This document shows positions 27,383 through 35,948 of a DNA stretch of 64,000 nt, piece by piece. Under the pieces are notes generated by a model. It was not told the origin of the DNA and ran no database searches. It saw nothing but the letters and a program-made list of their open reading frames with translations. Numbering within the stretch: position 1 is the stretch's first letter; each line of letters starts with the position of its first letter. The position numbers were made by a program, and so were the translations under genes. The DNA is from Richelia sinica FACHB-800. Lineage in GTDB: Bacteria; Cyanobacteriota; Cyanobacteriia; Cyanobacteriales; Nostocaceae. The DNA lies in the NCBI RefSeq assembly GCF_014698825.1, contig NZ_JACJTT010000030.1, forward strand, positions 1 to 64,000, written 5' to 3'.

Positions 27383-29317
27383 ATGTCAAATGTATATAAA
27401 TTGAAAGAATTTCGTCACTGGATACAAGCATTTGAATATTGGCTATTACAGAACGAAAATGATGTTAAAGACTTGTTGATATTGCCACTTTTTCAATATT
27501 TAGGATATCCAGATCGTTGTCGGCGTGAAAATTACCGATCACAGTTTAATATAGACGAATATTTACAAGATACAGAAATAGAATATATTTATTTCAATAC
27601 TAATGATATCGCTTATCAAAATGAAAATAGTTCTTTAGTGATTGTTGCCACGGAACATCCGAACAATCAGAGATTTAATGCGGCTATAGAAAAGTCTCAA
27701 GTTTATCTTACTAGTATAAAGCCATTGTTTTTGATGATGACTAATGGCTACCATCTCAAAGTTTTTCAATGCTTGAGATATCGACGGGAAGAGTTAATTT
27801 TTGATTTAACCATAGAGTCATTCCGCAACAGTGAAATAGCGGCTGATTTTTACGATAAATTAAATTTTTCATCAATTAAAAACATTAAGAAAAATGCCGA
27901 CAATAATTTTAATCATCCAAATTATATTTTTTTGGAAAAATCTCTGCGACGATATCCCAAACTACAATCATTGTTAGAAACAAGTGATTTTAAACCTACA
28001 ACCTGGCAAGAAGACAACCGTCTCGTCGTGATTAAGCCCAAGGTATTAATTGATTGTCAATTACCTCAAGCCTTTGGTGAAGGTAATTGTGTGATTGAGT
28101 TTAGTAGTAATATTTTACGGGGATTAAAAATTCATTTAAGCCACGAAGAGATTTTAAGTAGTTTAATGGTTGGCTTAAAAACCAGACCGGAATGGGGATG
28201 TCGTTATTTTATTCAGCCTCTCGATGAGAATACGTTTGCAGCTACTTTAGGACAAACAAGTTTAGTTATTTCTGAGTTGGAAGCGACGGATTTATGTTTA
28301 TGTGTTGATGCTATTTGTCATCAATATCAAAAATCGATGATTGAAGCTGAGAATAGCTTAGAAACATGGGCTTTTCCATTGATGAAATTCGATCATGTTC
28401 GTGGCTTACATCTTTTTTCTATTGAGCAACGTTTATGGGAATTAATGCAAAATTTCGCCCATGAATTTAATTATGCTCAAGGTAAATCAGAATGGCATAT
28501 TTTTAATGAAGAAGGACATTCTATTCGGATTAGTCGAGGCATTCACGATCATGCGTTTATCTTACCAAAAGCTAGCAGCAGTTTATCTTTATTACCCCAT
28601 AGCCGCATTCATATTTTATATGCCATCAATGATGTGCATCTAAAATCTTTAGAACGAGGTAAAGTCAATTCATGGCAACAAAATATCGGGTCTAGAGGGA
28701 CTTGGACAGCTAAATATACTCAACATTGGTTATTAGAGAAATTTATTCCCTATGTTGTGAATTACTATTCTCAGCAGCTACAAGTGTCGGAGGTGGAATT
28801 ACTGGCAAAAATTATCAATTTGCATGTTGAGCGACAACCAATCACAAACATTGATCAAATTAGAGATTTTTTACCGTATTTACGAGATATTCAAGATTGG
28901 TTAAACCATTCTCGGAAAAATATCGCCTCTTTTCTTTTACGAGGATATTATCAAGCATTTATCGAATTGGTAAGAAATACTGATGCGTCAATCCTGGGTA
29001 TAGATTATATTAACGGCATTTTACAAACTATAGCCTGGAACAACATACAAGTACCAGGAGTAATAGTTGACAGTAATTTTCAGCCTGGTAATTTTAAAGA
29101 TGCTTGGAATTATTTACACGCGCAATTTATAAAAATCAAAAATTACCAATATGAAAGTAGCTATCAAGCCGATTTAATGACGCGCATATTTATCTGGTTA
29201 ATTGACTATGGAAAAATAAATTATTCCCAGGTGCAACTGAATCATGCTAAACAAGCACTACTGCCATTATGGGAATTAAGTAGGTTTGAAATGCGTCATG
29301 TTTATTCATATCGATGA
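27383..29317 (+). CDS. Unrecognised 644-residue protein with HsdR_N-like N-terminus
   Basis: I do not recognise the full protein. Residues about 15-160 follow the order of the type I restriction HsdR N-terminal nuclease domain: an early helix with NENDVKDLLILPLFQYLGYP, then YRSQFNIDEYL, a core strand SSLVIVATEHPN, the AIEKSQVYLTS helix and the FLMMTNGYHLKVFQ strand. The catalytic E-x-K of that fold (usually VVEAK) is replaced by VATEH, so nuclease activity is doubtful. The remaining 480 residues contain no helicase or P-loop motif. The gene is AT-rich. It stands alone after the purSQ terminator and before a MITE-like element. It could be an accessory or defence gene, but there is no partner to support that. 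Confidence 0.55.
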   Translation: MSNVYKLKEFRHWIQAFEYWLLQNENDVKDLLILPLFQYLGYPDRCRRENYRSQFNIDEYLQDTEIEYIYFNTNDIAYQNENSSLVIVATEHPNNQRFNAAIEKSQVYLTSIKPLFLMMTNGYHLKVFQCLRYRREELIFDLTIESFRNSEIAADFYDKLNFSSIKNIKKNADNNFNHPNYIFLEKSLRRYPKLQSLLETSDFKPTTWQEDNRLVVIKPKVLIDCQLPQAFGEGNCVIEFSSNILRGLKIHLSHEEILSSLMVGLKTRPEWGCRYFIQPLDENTFAATLGQTSLVISELEATDLCLCVDAICHQYQKSMIEAENSLETWAFPLMKFDHVRGLHLFSIEQRLWELMQNFAHEFNYAQGKSEWHIFNEEGHSIRISRGIHDHAFILPKASSSLSLLPHSRIHILYAINDVHLKSLERGKVNSWQQNIGSRGTWTAKYTQHWLLEKFIPYVVNYYSQQLQVSEVELLAKIINLHVERQPITNIDQIRDFLPYLRDIQDWLNHSRKNIASFLLRGYYQAFIELVRNTDASILGIDYINGILQTIAWNNIQVPGVIVDSNFQPGNFKDAWNYLHAQFIKIKNYQYESSYQADLMTRIFIWLIDYGKINYSQVQLNHAKQALLPLWELSRFEMRHVYSYR

Positions 29318-29378
29318 TGAATATGGGTCAGTAATTTCTATCATCATCTCTAATAATCTGGTGTTAAAATTTCCTAAA

Positions 29379-29476
29379 TATAGTAATGGACAGAGCAGTT
29401 AGGACATTAACTAAGGCTAAAACTTAGACAAACAAAAGCTTTTAGAACTGTCACCTGTTAACTGTCACCTGCTATA
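29379..29476 (-). repeat. MITE-like element, copy 4 (inverted)
   Basis: 98 bp in the opposite orientation to copies 1-3: TATAGTAATGGACAGAGCAG at the left and CTGTCACCTGCTATA at the right. The internal GTTAGGACATTAACT and AAAAGCTTTTAG correspond to the reversed body of the family. It follows the 644-residue gene. Confidence 0.8.
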
Positions 29477-29522
29477 GATGGTGATATGTCTATTTAAAAA
29501 TTTTGTTTTTCTTGATGTATAA

Positions 29523-31046
29523 ATGTCTAATCATCAAATCAGTTCTCCCAAAGCCGATATTTTAGTTATTGATGATACACCTGAAAATCTGAATTTACTA
29601 GCAGCAATGCTGAAAACCCAAGGCTATAAGGTGCGGAGTGTAACTAAAGGTTCTACCGGTTTAAGGGGTGCTTTAGCTGCACCTCCTGATTTGATTTTAT
29701 TAGATGTGAATATGCCAGAAATGAATGGTTATGAAGTCTGTCAGCAGTTGAAAAATTATGACCAAACTCGTGAAATTCCGGTGATTTTTATTAGTGCTTT
29801 GGGTGATGTCCTAGATAAGGTCAAAGCATTTGCCATGGGAGGTGTGGACTACATCACCAAACCTTTTCAGGTGGAGGAAGTGTTAGCAAGGATTGAAAAC
29901 CACCTGACAATTCGCAGATTACAACAACAGTTACAAAACCAAAATCTCCTGTTACAGCAGGAAATCTATGAACGGTCTAAGGCAGAAGAAAAGTTTACTA
30001 AAGTTTTTCGTTCTAGTCCTAATCCCATCATCATTATTACTTTACAGGAAGGACGAATTATAGACATTAATCCTAGTTTTCTCAAAATGAGTGGTTATAG
30101 ATTAGAGGATTTGATTGGACACCAAGCTTTAGAGTTAAATTGGGGGAAGGATTCACAAACTATTGCTCACGCTATTTCTAGCTTGCCAGAAGTTGGCTCT
30201 ATATACAATCAAGAATTTGAATTTTTGACGAAATATGGTGATATCAAAATTATTTTGCTTTCTATAGAATTAATTGAATTATCAGGATTGGTGTGTGGTT
30301 TATTAATTGCCAATGACATTACAGAAAGAAAACGTTTAGAAAATGAATTTATTTCTCTAGTGAGTCATGAACTGCGTACACCTCTGACCTCAATTATGGG
30401 GGCAATGGATTTGTTAGAAACTCAACAATTGGGAACTCTAACAGAACAGGGAAAAAAGGTGATGAAAATTGCCAGTAGCAATACGGAAAGACTGATTAGA
30501 CTGGTGAATGATATTCTCGATTTAGAGCGGATGAAAGCGGGAAAAATTGTGATGCGTAAGGTCAAGTATAATGCCGCTGATCTAATGATCAACGCGACAG
30601 ATGCTATGCAAGCAATGGCAGATCAGTTACAAATCAAGTTAGTTGTTCATCCTCTCCCTGTAACTCTGTGGTGTGACCCAGACAGATTGTTACAAACTTT
30701 AATTAATTTACTCAATAACGCAATTAAATTTTCCCAACCTGGTGATCAGATTTGGTTGAGTGCAACTTTAACAGCACAACCAGATGAAACTTTATCTCAC
30801 ACATCTTCTCAATCCCTACTACTAACTATTCAAGACCAAGGTCGAGGTATTCCAGAGGATAAACTACAGACTATTTTTGAGCCTTTTCAACAGGTGGATG
30901 CTTCTGATTCCCGGCAAAAAGGAGGGACAGGTTTGGGGTTAGCCATTTGTCGTAATATTGTGCAGCAACATCAGGGAAAAATTTGGGTGCAGAGCAAATT
31001 GGGTGAAGGTAGTATTTTTTATGTGCTTTTACCTTTAATTAAGTAA
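29523..31046 (+). CDS. Hybrid sensor histidine kinase (REC-PAS-HisKA-HATPase)
   Basis: A 507-residue soluble signalling protein. The N-terminal receiver (about 12-128) has phosphoacceptor D61 (LILLDVNMPEMNG) and K113 (ITKPF). A coiled-coil linker follows, then a PAS domain (about 155-265, PNPIIIITLQEGRIIDINPS). The HisKA domain has H282 in SLVSHELRTPL. The HATPase domain has the N box LINLLNNAIKFSQ and the G boxes DQGRGIPE and GGTGLGLAICRNIV. It has no membrane segment. It is followed 214 bases later by a stand-alone receiver that may be its output. Confidence 0.9.
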   Translation: MSNHQISSPKADILVIDDTPENLNLLAAMLKTQGYKVRSVTKGSTGLRGALAAPPDLILLDVNMPEMNGYEVCQQLKNYDQTREIPVIFISALGDVLDKVKAFAMGGVDYITKPFQVEEVLARIENHLTIRRLQQQLQNQNLLLQQEIYERSKAEEKFTKVFRSSPNPIIIITLQEGRIIDINPSFLKMSGYRLEDLIGHQALELNWGKDSQTIAHAISSLPEVGSIYNQEFEFLTKYGDIKIILLSIELIELSGLVCGLLIANDITERKRLENEFISLVSHELRTPLTSIMGAMDLLETQQLGTLTEQGKKVMKIASSNTERLIRLVNDILDLERMKAGKIVMRKVKYNAADLMINATDAMQAMADQLQIKLVVHPLPVTLWCDPDRLLQTLINLLNNAIKFSQPGDQIWLSATLTAQPDETLSHTSSQSLLLTIQDQGRGIPEDKLQTIFEPFQQVDASDSRQKGGTGLGLAICRNIVQQHQGKIWVQSKLGEGSIFYVLLPLIK

Positions 31047-31260
31047 TATTATATGATTTGATATGATTTTTACTGATTAAAGTCATTCATGACTTGCTGT
31101 TGATCAGTTGTTATATCTCCCCTAGTTCTCCCCTTTTGTTTTTTATAATTTTTCAAATTTATATGTAATGTTATGTTTGGTCAATTTTGAGGAGGAGATT
31201 AAATCCATACTCTTGCTGAACTGTTAACAAGTTTAAAATGTGAATTTTAATTGAGGTATC

Positions 31261-31638
31261 ATGAGCCGAACTATTTTGATCGTAGATGATGAAGAGGATG
31301 TGCGAGCGATCGCTACATTGGGGATAGAAATGAGTTCTGGATGGGAAGTATTGACCGCTAGTTCTGGTCAGGAAGCTGTGGATGAAGCAACTCAACATCG
31401 ACCAGATATCATTTTGCTAGATATGATGATGCCTGATATGGATGGACGGGAAACTCTCCAGCAGTTAAAGGCTAATCCCGTGACTGAACAAATTCCTGTG
31501 ATTTTAGTCACTGCTAAATTCCAGCAATCTGATCAAGATGTTTTTACTAATTTACCAGTTGCGGCTATTTTATCTAAACCCTTCCGTCCGTTAAAACTAG
31601 CTGAACAAATCCGATCTATCTTAGGTTGGGTGCCTTAA
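31261..31638 (+). CDS. Stand-alone CheY-like response regulator
   Basis: A 125-residue single receiver domain. The acidic pocket is in ILIVDDEED and phosphoacceptor D54 is in ILLDMMMPDMDG. The conserved Thr/Lys pair is seen in VILVTAK and LSKPF. It has no output domain. Its position just after the hybrid kinase on the same strand suggests a shared phosphorelay. Confidence 0.88.
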   Translation: MSRTILIVDDEEDVRAIATLGIEMSSGWEVLTASSGQEAVDEATQHRPDIILLDMMMPDMDGRETLQQLKANPVTEQIPVILVTAKFQQSDQDVFTNLPVAAILSKPFRPLKLAEQIRSILGWVP

Positions 31639-31660
31639 GAGCGGAATCTTGGTAATCTCC

Positions 31661-32404
31661 TCACTGAATCAGTGTTTGAAATCTTTCGTTCTTACGAACC
31701 TTGTCAAAATCTGGATCAGTTTTGGCCAGTTGACGATATTTATCGGGAAAGATTTCAATAGCTTTTTGCAGATTTTCTAGAGTTAATTCAATGTTGTTTT
31801 GCAAAGCATAATTACAGGCTTTGTTGTAGTATGCCTGATGCAAATTTGGTTTAATGCTGATGGCTTGATTATAGGAAGCTAGAGCTTCTTTATAGCGCTG
31901 TAATTTGGTGAGAGCGATACCACGATTAATCCAAGCTTCAAACTTGTCAGACTGAATAGCTATAGCTTCGTCATAGGCTTTGACAGCTTCCTCATAGCGA
32001 CGCAAAGCAGTGAGAACATTACCCCGATTATACCAAGCTTCATCTTTGTTGGGGCGCAGAGCGATCGCTTTATCATAGGACGCTAAGGCTTCTTCGTATC
32101 TTTGTAACCCAGTTAAGGCGTTACCACGATTGACCCAAATTTCTTCCGTATCAGCTTTGAGGGTAATGGCTTGATCATACGCAGCCAAAGCTTCTAAATA
32201 ACGCTGAGAATCTAATAAATTATTGCCTTGTAATAATAAACTTTCCGCTTTCTGCTTATCTTGAACTTCTGTTAATAGTTGAGAAACGTTACTTTCTTGT
32301 ACTACTTGCTTGGCGTTTTCTGTTGACGAATTGGCCAAGCCACCACACCCGAAGGAAAATACAGCAATAAAGCCAGAAACAATCAAGCAGCGCCAAACAA
32401 CCAT
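31661..32404 (-). CDS. TPR-repeat lipoprotein
   Basis: A 247-residue protein. The N-terminus LIVSGFIAVFSFGCGG has a lipobox-like cysteine at about residue 20, so it is probably a lipoprotein. About five TPR units follow from residue 50 to 225, each with the pattern LQRYEEALASYDKAIALRPN and ..AWYNRG. TPRs mediate protein contacts, so it may be a periplasmic or outer-membrane assembly factor. It is convergent with the response regulator, with 23 bases between stops. Confidence 0.85.
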   Translation of the reverse strand: MVVWRCLIVSGFIAVFSFGCGGLANSSTENAKQVVQESNVSQLLTEVQDKQKAESLLLQGNNLLDSQRYLEALAAYDQAITLKADTEEIWVNRGNALTGLQRYEEALASYDKAIALRPNKDEAWYNRGNVLTALRRYEEAVKAYDEAIAIQSDKFEAWINRGIALTKLQRYKEALASYNQAISIKPNLHQAYYNKACNYALQNNIELTLENLQKAIEIFPDKYRQLAKTDPDFDKVRKNERFQTLIQ

Positions 32405-32598
32405 GCTGCACCTACAAAACTCATACTGATGATGCTAAAACTGATTGAGGTTAAAAAAGCGTATCCAAATCAACGAATTGCTGGGAATAGTGTTTATTTT
32501 TGCAGAAATAATTTTTTTAATTTTGGGAATTATACCATAATTTGTTGCCATTGAAAATGCCCATTTGGGAGGGTGCGTGAGTAACGCACCATTGGGGT

Positions 32599-33630
32599 TT
32601 AAACTGGGATGATTTTTCTTGCGTCCCAGGTATATAAGCCTATTTGGTCAGGAACTCTAGAGAATCTGCCAATGCGATGACCTCTAGATAGTTCATTCAA
32701 AACTTTGTTTTTGACTTCTCTGAGATCCTCAGCATCTAGTTCACCATAGATACCATTTACGACTTGGTTAACGCTGAAAACTTGCCCCTGATGCTGTTCT
32801 AAAAAAGAGGTGATGGCATCAATTAAAAACAGTCCATCAAACTGTCTGACCATGGGTACTACCCTAGTTTTTAGGGGTAGGAAGGCTTTTTTCTTTTTCG
32901 GTTGAATACTTTTAGGTACTCTGGTAGTGGATGGTGCTAATAAGCTTAAATCCAGGGTATAACAACCCGGTTCATTGGGAATAGCAGACCAATAACCTCT
33001 TTCTCGTCCCTGAGTCAAGGATGACTGGACTCTACCTTTGACAATTTTGAACAGGGTAGATTCTAGTTCACCATAGAGCGATCGCACAATAAAATCTATA
33101 TGGCAAACTGTACCCGTATATTCTTGCAATAGTCTTCTAATGGCATCCATCCTCCGCAAGGCTTGATACTGGGGTAGCATAGGGACTTCGGCCCCTTTAA
33201 TGAAAGGATGATGAATCTCTCTGTCTGGGGAGGGAGTAGAGATAGCAACTACCGCTGCTGTGTCATTTTGGTCTTCATCAGCGGGTGCTAGTTGCTGGGA
33301 ATTTGCAAGTTCCAACTCTGAAGACTCCAACAACTCAAAGTCAGAATCATCATGACCCAACTCAGAACCGTCATCAGACGAAAGAAAAAAGAGTGAATCT
33401 TGTTGTCTAGCACCGATAGTTTGATTAGTAGTGTGAAGAGGTGAAAGCTGATTATCCTCGTTAGCAAAAGACCAAGTTGATAATAAAGCTTCTACATGAT
33501 CTAGTTGCGATCGCGCTTCAATGAATAAACGTTGATACTCTTGAGTTAGACCTGCATAATAGTCTCTTAATTCCAACAAAGGCGTAATAAATACGTCCGG
33601 GGGGGGTTTGAGTTGTCCGTTAGCATTCAT
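32599..33630 (-). CDS. Cyanobacterial protein with two tandem winged-helix-like repeats
   Basis: A 343-residue protein of unknown function. An N-terminal coiled-coil-like segment (about 15-55, ELRDYYAGLTQEYQRLFIEA) and an acidic low-complexity linker lead to two related blocks. The first, about 150-235, has MDAIRRLLQEYTG...IVRSLYGELE...VKGRVQSSLTQGRERGYWS. The second, about 265-343, has IDAITSFLEQHQG...VVNGIYGELD...VKNKVLNELSRGHRIGRFS. The spacing of helices and the final turn resemble winged helices. It lies 10 bases downstream of the zinc-ribbon gene at 33641, so they form an operon. Confidence 0.7.
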   Translation of the reverse strand: MNANGQLKPPPDVFITPLLELRDYYAGLTQEYQRLFIEARSQLDHVEALLSTWSFANEDNQLSPLHTTNQTIGARQQDSLFFLSSDDGSELGHDDSDFELLESSELELANSQQLAPADEDQNDTAAVVAISTPSPDREIHHPFIKGAEVPMLPQYQALRRMDAIRRLLQEYTGTVCHIDFIVRSLYGELESTLFKIVKGRVQSSLTQGRERGYWSAIPNEPGCYTLDLSLLAPSTTRVPKSIQPKKKKAFLPLKTRVVPMVRQFDGLFLIDAITSFLEQHQGQVFSVNQVVNGIYGELDAEDLREVKNKVLNELSRGHRIGRFSRVPDQIGLYTWDARKIIPV

Positions 33631-33640
33631 GGCAGTTAAA

Positions 33641-33886
33641 TTAACCTAAATCAGAATCACTTTTGTAAGTCATTGGTCGGGGTTTTGCCTTACTAGATCC
33701 TTGTGTCGATTTCTTTGGTGGTTGGGGTGGACGACAGCTTTCGCAATACAACGGTCGAGGCCCGAAAGTTTCACGTTTAGTTGCTTGATTACACTCTTTA
33801 CAGACAAAATTGAAAACACGAGTGTGAATCAGTCGTTGATGCGCTCTTACAGTATATTCCCGAACATCAATTAGTTTTGTGGCCAT
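33641..33886 (-). CDS. Small zinc-ribbon protein
   Basis: An 81-residue protein. The two cysteine pairs CKEC (about 29-32) and CESC (about 48-51) enclose a short loop, forming a zinc ribbon. A basic proline- and lysine-rich tail ([20 protein letters not shown]) follows. It could bind nucleic acid. Function is unknown. It is the first gene of a two-gene unit with the 343-residue protein. Confidence 0.7.
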   Translation of the reverse strand: MATKLIDVREYTVRAHQRLIHTRVFNFVCKECNQATKRETFGPRPLYCESCRPPQPPKKSTQGSSKAKPRPMTYKSDSDLG

Positions 33887-34288
33887 AGTTTAGGAATGAT
33901 AATTTCTGTTTTCTTAATATAGCTATTCAAGCAAATGAAACTGTATCAGTGTATGTTTTAGTGCAAATTTTCTGAAAATTCTGAGCCAGAATCTTTCAGA
34001 TAAGTTGACAGCGATAGCTTTGGAGACACTTTTGTTTTACTTGCTGAAAGTAGAAAATTTGATCACAAGATTCTCTATAAACTCATGTTCAACCTATAGC
34101 TTGTGATCCGCTTTTGTCAGCATCTATCTGTAGGATTATTCATCTGATTCAATACATTATCTTAGGAGTATTTTTTTACATTCTGCACTTGGACAGAGTG
34201 GATGTTGATTAATAGTTATACCATTAAGGCTTTGTGATGTGATAGGGAGACTATTGCCCGCAAATTCTGATACATATTACCTTCTCTC

Positions 34289-34312
34289 AGGGTTGAGCAT
34301 TGCTCAAACCCT
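34289..34312. repeat. Near-perfect palindrome
   Basis: AGGGTTGAGCA is followed by TGCTCAAACCCT, its reverse complement apart from one extra base. It would form a stem of about 11 bp with a single bulge. No T run follows on either strand. It may be a dispersed palindrome remnant. Confidence 0.5.
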
Positions 34313-34905
34313 ACTACAGTATTCGTATCATCATGACAGTGAAACGGTATGAAGTTGAATCACAGCTGTTCCTATCTCAATTCTCTCCATCCTGGTATCC
34401 CCATGATTGACCAAATTGCTATTCTGAATATGTATGTGCAAATATGACAAATAAGTGTCGCATTTTTACATATATTCCGATAGTGACCAAGTTGTGCTCA
34501 ATAATAAGCAGCAAAGCCATCAAATCATAGGATAGCTTTGCCCCTATATTGTATTTTCTCTCTGATGGGGTATGATGTTCAATTTGGTCTTTTTGCTTAT
34601 TCATCACCTGGAACAACAAGAGACCTAGCAGAGGACTTTTAATTTTTGCTATTTATCTTGTGAAATTGCGCCTATTCATCTCTCTGTTGATAGTCTTCTT
34701 CGCTAAAAATTACCATATCAACAAGAGTAGCTTTTTCTTCGCATTTTCTGATACCAAAAATCTTGATGTCACCGCACATTTGTTAAAAACATTACACCAT
34801 TTTTTATGTAATAAGAGTAGATAATAGTGGTCAAGATTCCCACCCTACAAGATTTTTACCATTTATATCTGTACGTCATTTTCTGGCACTATGCTGTATC
34901 ATATT

Positions 34906-34987
34906 TGTAGATTGGGTTAAGGAAAAAATCCAAAATTTACATTTTCTCAGGTTGTTTTGGGTTTCCCTTAGTTCAACCCAATCTACA
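34906..34987. repeat. MITE-like element with 13-bp terminal inverted repeats
   Basis: TGTAGATTGGGTT (34906-34918) and AACCCAATCTACA (34975-34987) are perfect inverted ends. They are extended imperfectly by AAGG and CCTTAGTTC. The interior of about 56 bp is non-coding. It differs from the TATAGC family. Confidence 0.65.
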
Positions 34988-35067
34988 GGGATAAATTTTA
35001 TGGTCAGTCATCACCCGAACTTGATGTTAGAGGTTGAATAACTTTGATTTATTCCCCTATTAGTGTT

Positions 35068-35092
35068 AGAGACGTTCTATCAGAACGTCTCT
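35068..35092. terminator. Hairpin terminator at the hspA 3' side
   Basis: AGAGACGTTCT (35068-35078) and AGAACGTCTCT (35082-35092) form an 11-bp perfect stem with an ATC loop, followed on the plus strand by GAAAAATT. It lies 61 bases beyond the hspA stop (minus strand) and shares the GAGACGTT theme with the repeats at 4347 and 39764. Confidence 0.55.
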
Positions 35093-35152
35093 GAAAAATT
35101 ATTCATTCAACAACCAGCAATACAAGTTACTACTGACTTGTGATACCCATAA

Positions 35153-35617
35153 CTAGCCAATATTCACCTTGATTGCTTTCCGTCTTTCTGCTTCGGCTTT
35201 TGGTAGAGTGAGAGTCAAAATTCCGTCTTTGTATTCAGCTTGTACCTGCTCATTTTGAACTTCTACAGGTAAAGGAATTACTCGTTGAAATCTACCATAA
35301 CGAAATTCTGACCGAGTGTAACCATCTTGTTCAGTTTTAGTTTCTGATTTCCGTTCACCACTGATGGAAACTGAGTCAGTTGTGACTTCAACATTAATAT
35401 CTTTAGGTTCTAAACCAGGAATTTCCAATCTCAAATGGAGTTCATGATCAGTTTCTGCCAATTCAGCAGCAGGAACGAAACTAAATTTTTCGCTGTCCCC
35501 ATTCGGTGGTATTAATCTACCAAAAAGACGATTCATTTGTCTTTGCAGATTATCCATTTCAGCAAATGGTTCTAAGCGTTCAATGTCCCGGAATGGTTCC
35601 CAACGAATGAGTGCCAT
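35153..35617 (-). CDS. hspA: Small heat-shock protein Hsp20 (HspA)
   Basis: A 154-residue alpha-crystallin chaperone that binds unfolding proteins and membranes during heat stress. The alpha-crystallin domain spans about 48-150. It has strands ELHLRLEIPGLEPKDINVEV and SVSISGERK, the loop SEFRYGRFQRVIPLPVEV, and the conserved A-x-x-x-n-G-I-L signature in AEYKDGILTLTLPKAE. The N-terminus MALIRWEPFRDIERLEPF is typical of cyanobacterial HspA/Hsp17. GGAG lies 8 bases before the ATG and can be sequestered by a leader hairpin. It is monocistronic. Confidence 0.94.
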   Translation of the reverse strand: MALIRWEPFRDIERLEPFAEMDNLQRQMNRLFGRLIPPNGDSEKFSFVPAAELAETDHELHLRLEIPGLEPKDINVEVTTDSVSISGERKSETKTEQDGYTRSEFRYGRFQRVIPLPVEVQNEQVQAEYKDGILTLTLPKAEAERRKAIKVNIG

Positions 35618-35655
35618 AACTATCTCCTTCTCAATGGGGAATTGAGTTTGGGGAT
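35618..35655 (-). promoter_or_regulatory. Candidate RNA thermometer in the hspA leader
   Basis: On the mRNA the leader can fold into a two-tier hairpin. The inner stem CUCAAU/AUUGAG (35641-35646 with 35630-35635) has a UCCCC loop. The outer stem AUCCCC/GGAGAU (35650-35655 with 35622-35627, one C-A mismatch) covers the Shine-Dalgarno GGAG. An AAA/AA asymmetric internal loop separates the two. Short thermometers of this design are established for cyanobacterial hsp17/hspA genes. The weak mismatched outer stem is what heat would open. Folding is by eye only. Confidence 0.65.
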
Positions 35656-35948
35656 GCTCAATCTTAAGCTTCTATTCTGTCAAGCGACATGACGCTTGCT
35701 ATATTCAATCTTTATTCATTTGAAGCTTAATCTTTAGCTTCCTAATTATAAAATAACATTCACTTTAGGTAGTAGTAGGTTCGGTTTGATGAATCAGAAC
35801 ATCGCAATAGCCGTACCTCCTATCCAAACTGTTTCAGTGTCTATTTTTATTTCCTCATCAGGGAGGAAATGTGGAAAATTTATCAATCAGAGTATCAGTG
35901 AAGGATGAAAATCCTCCACTAATTACAATACTCAAGGTGAATGATGAT

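Larger units (their letters stand above)
33887..35152. other. 1.27-kb AT-rich spacer without a supported gene
   Basis: This gap between the zinc-ribbon gene and hspA is unusually long for the window. It holds the promoter region of the minus-strand zinc-ribbon operon, a palindrome at 34289-34312, an 82-bp MITE-like element at 34906-34987 and a hairpin at 35068-35092. A 66-codon minus-strand frame (34419-34619) has no recognisable features. A decayed gene or an unrecognised RNA remains possible. Confidence 0.5.

Noticed and set aside
34419-34619. 66-codon minus-strand frame in the spacer before hspA
   Set aside because: No recognisable motif or conservation clue, and no Shine-Dalgarno of note.
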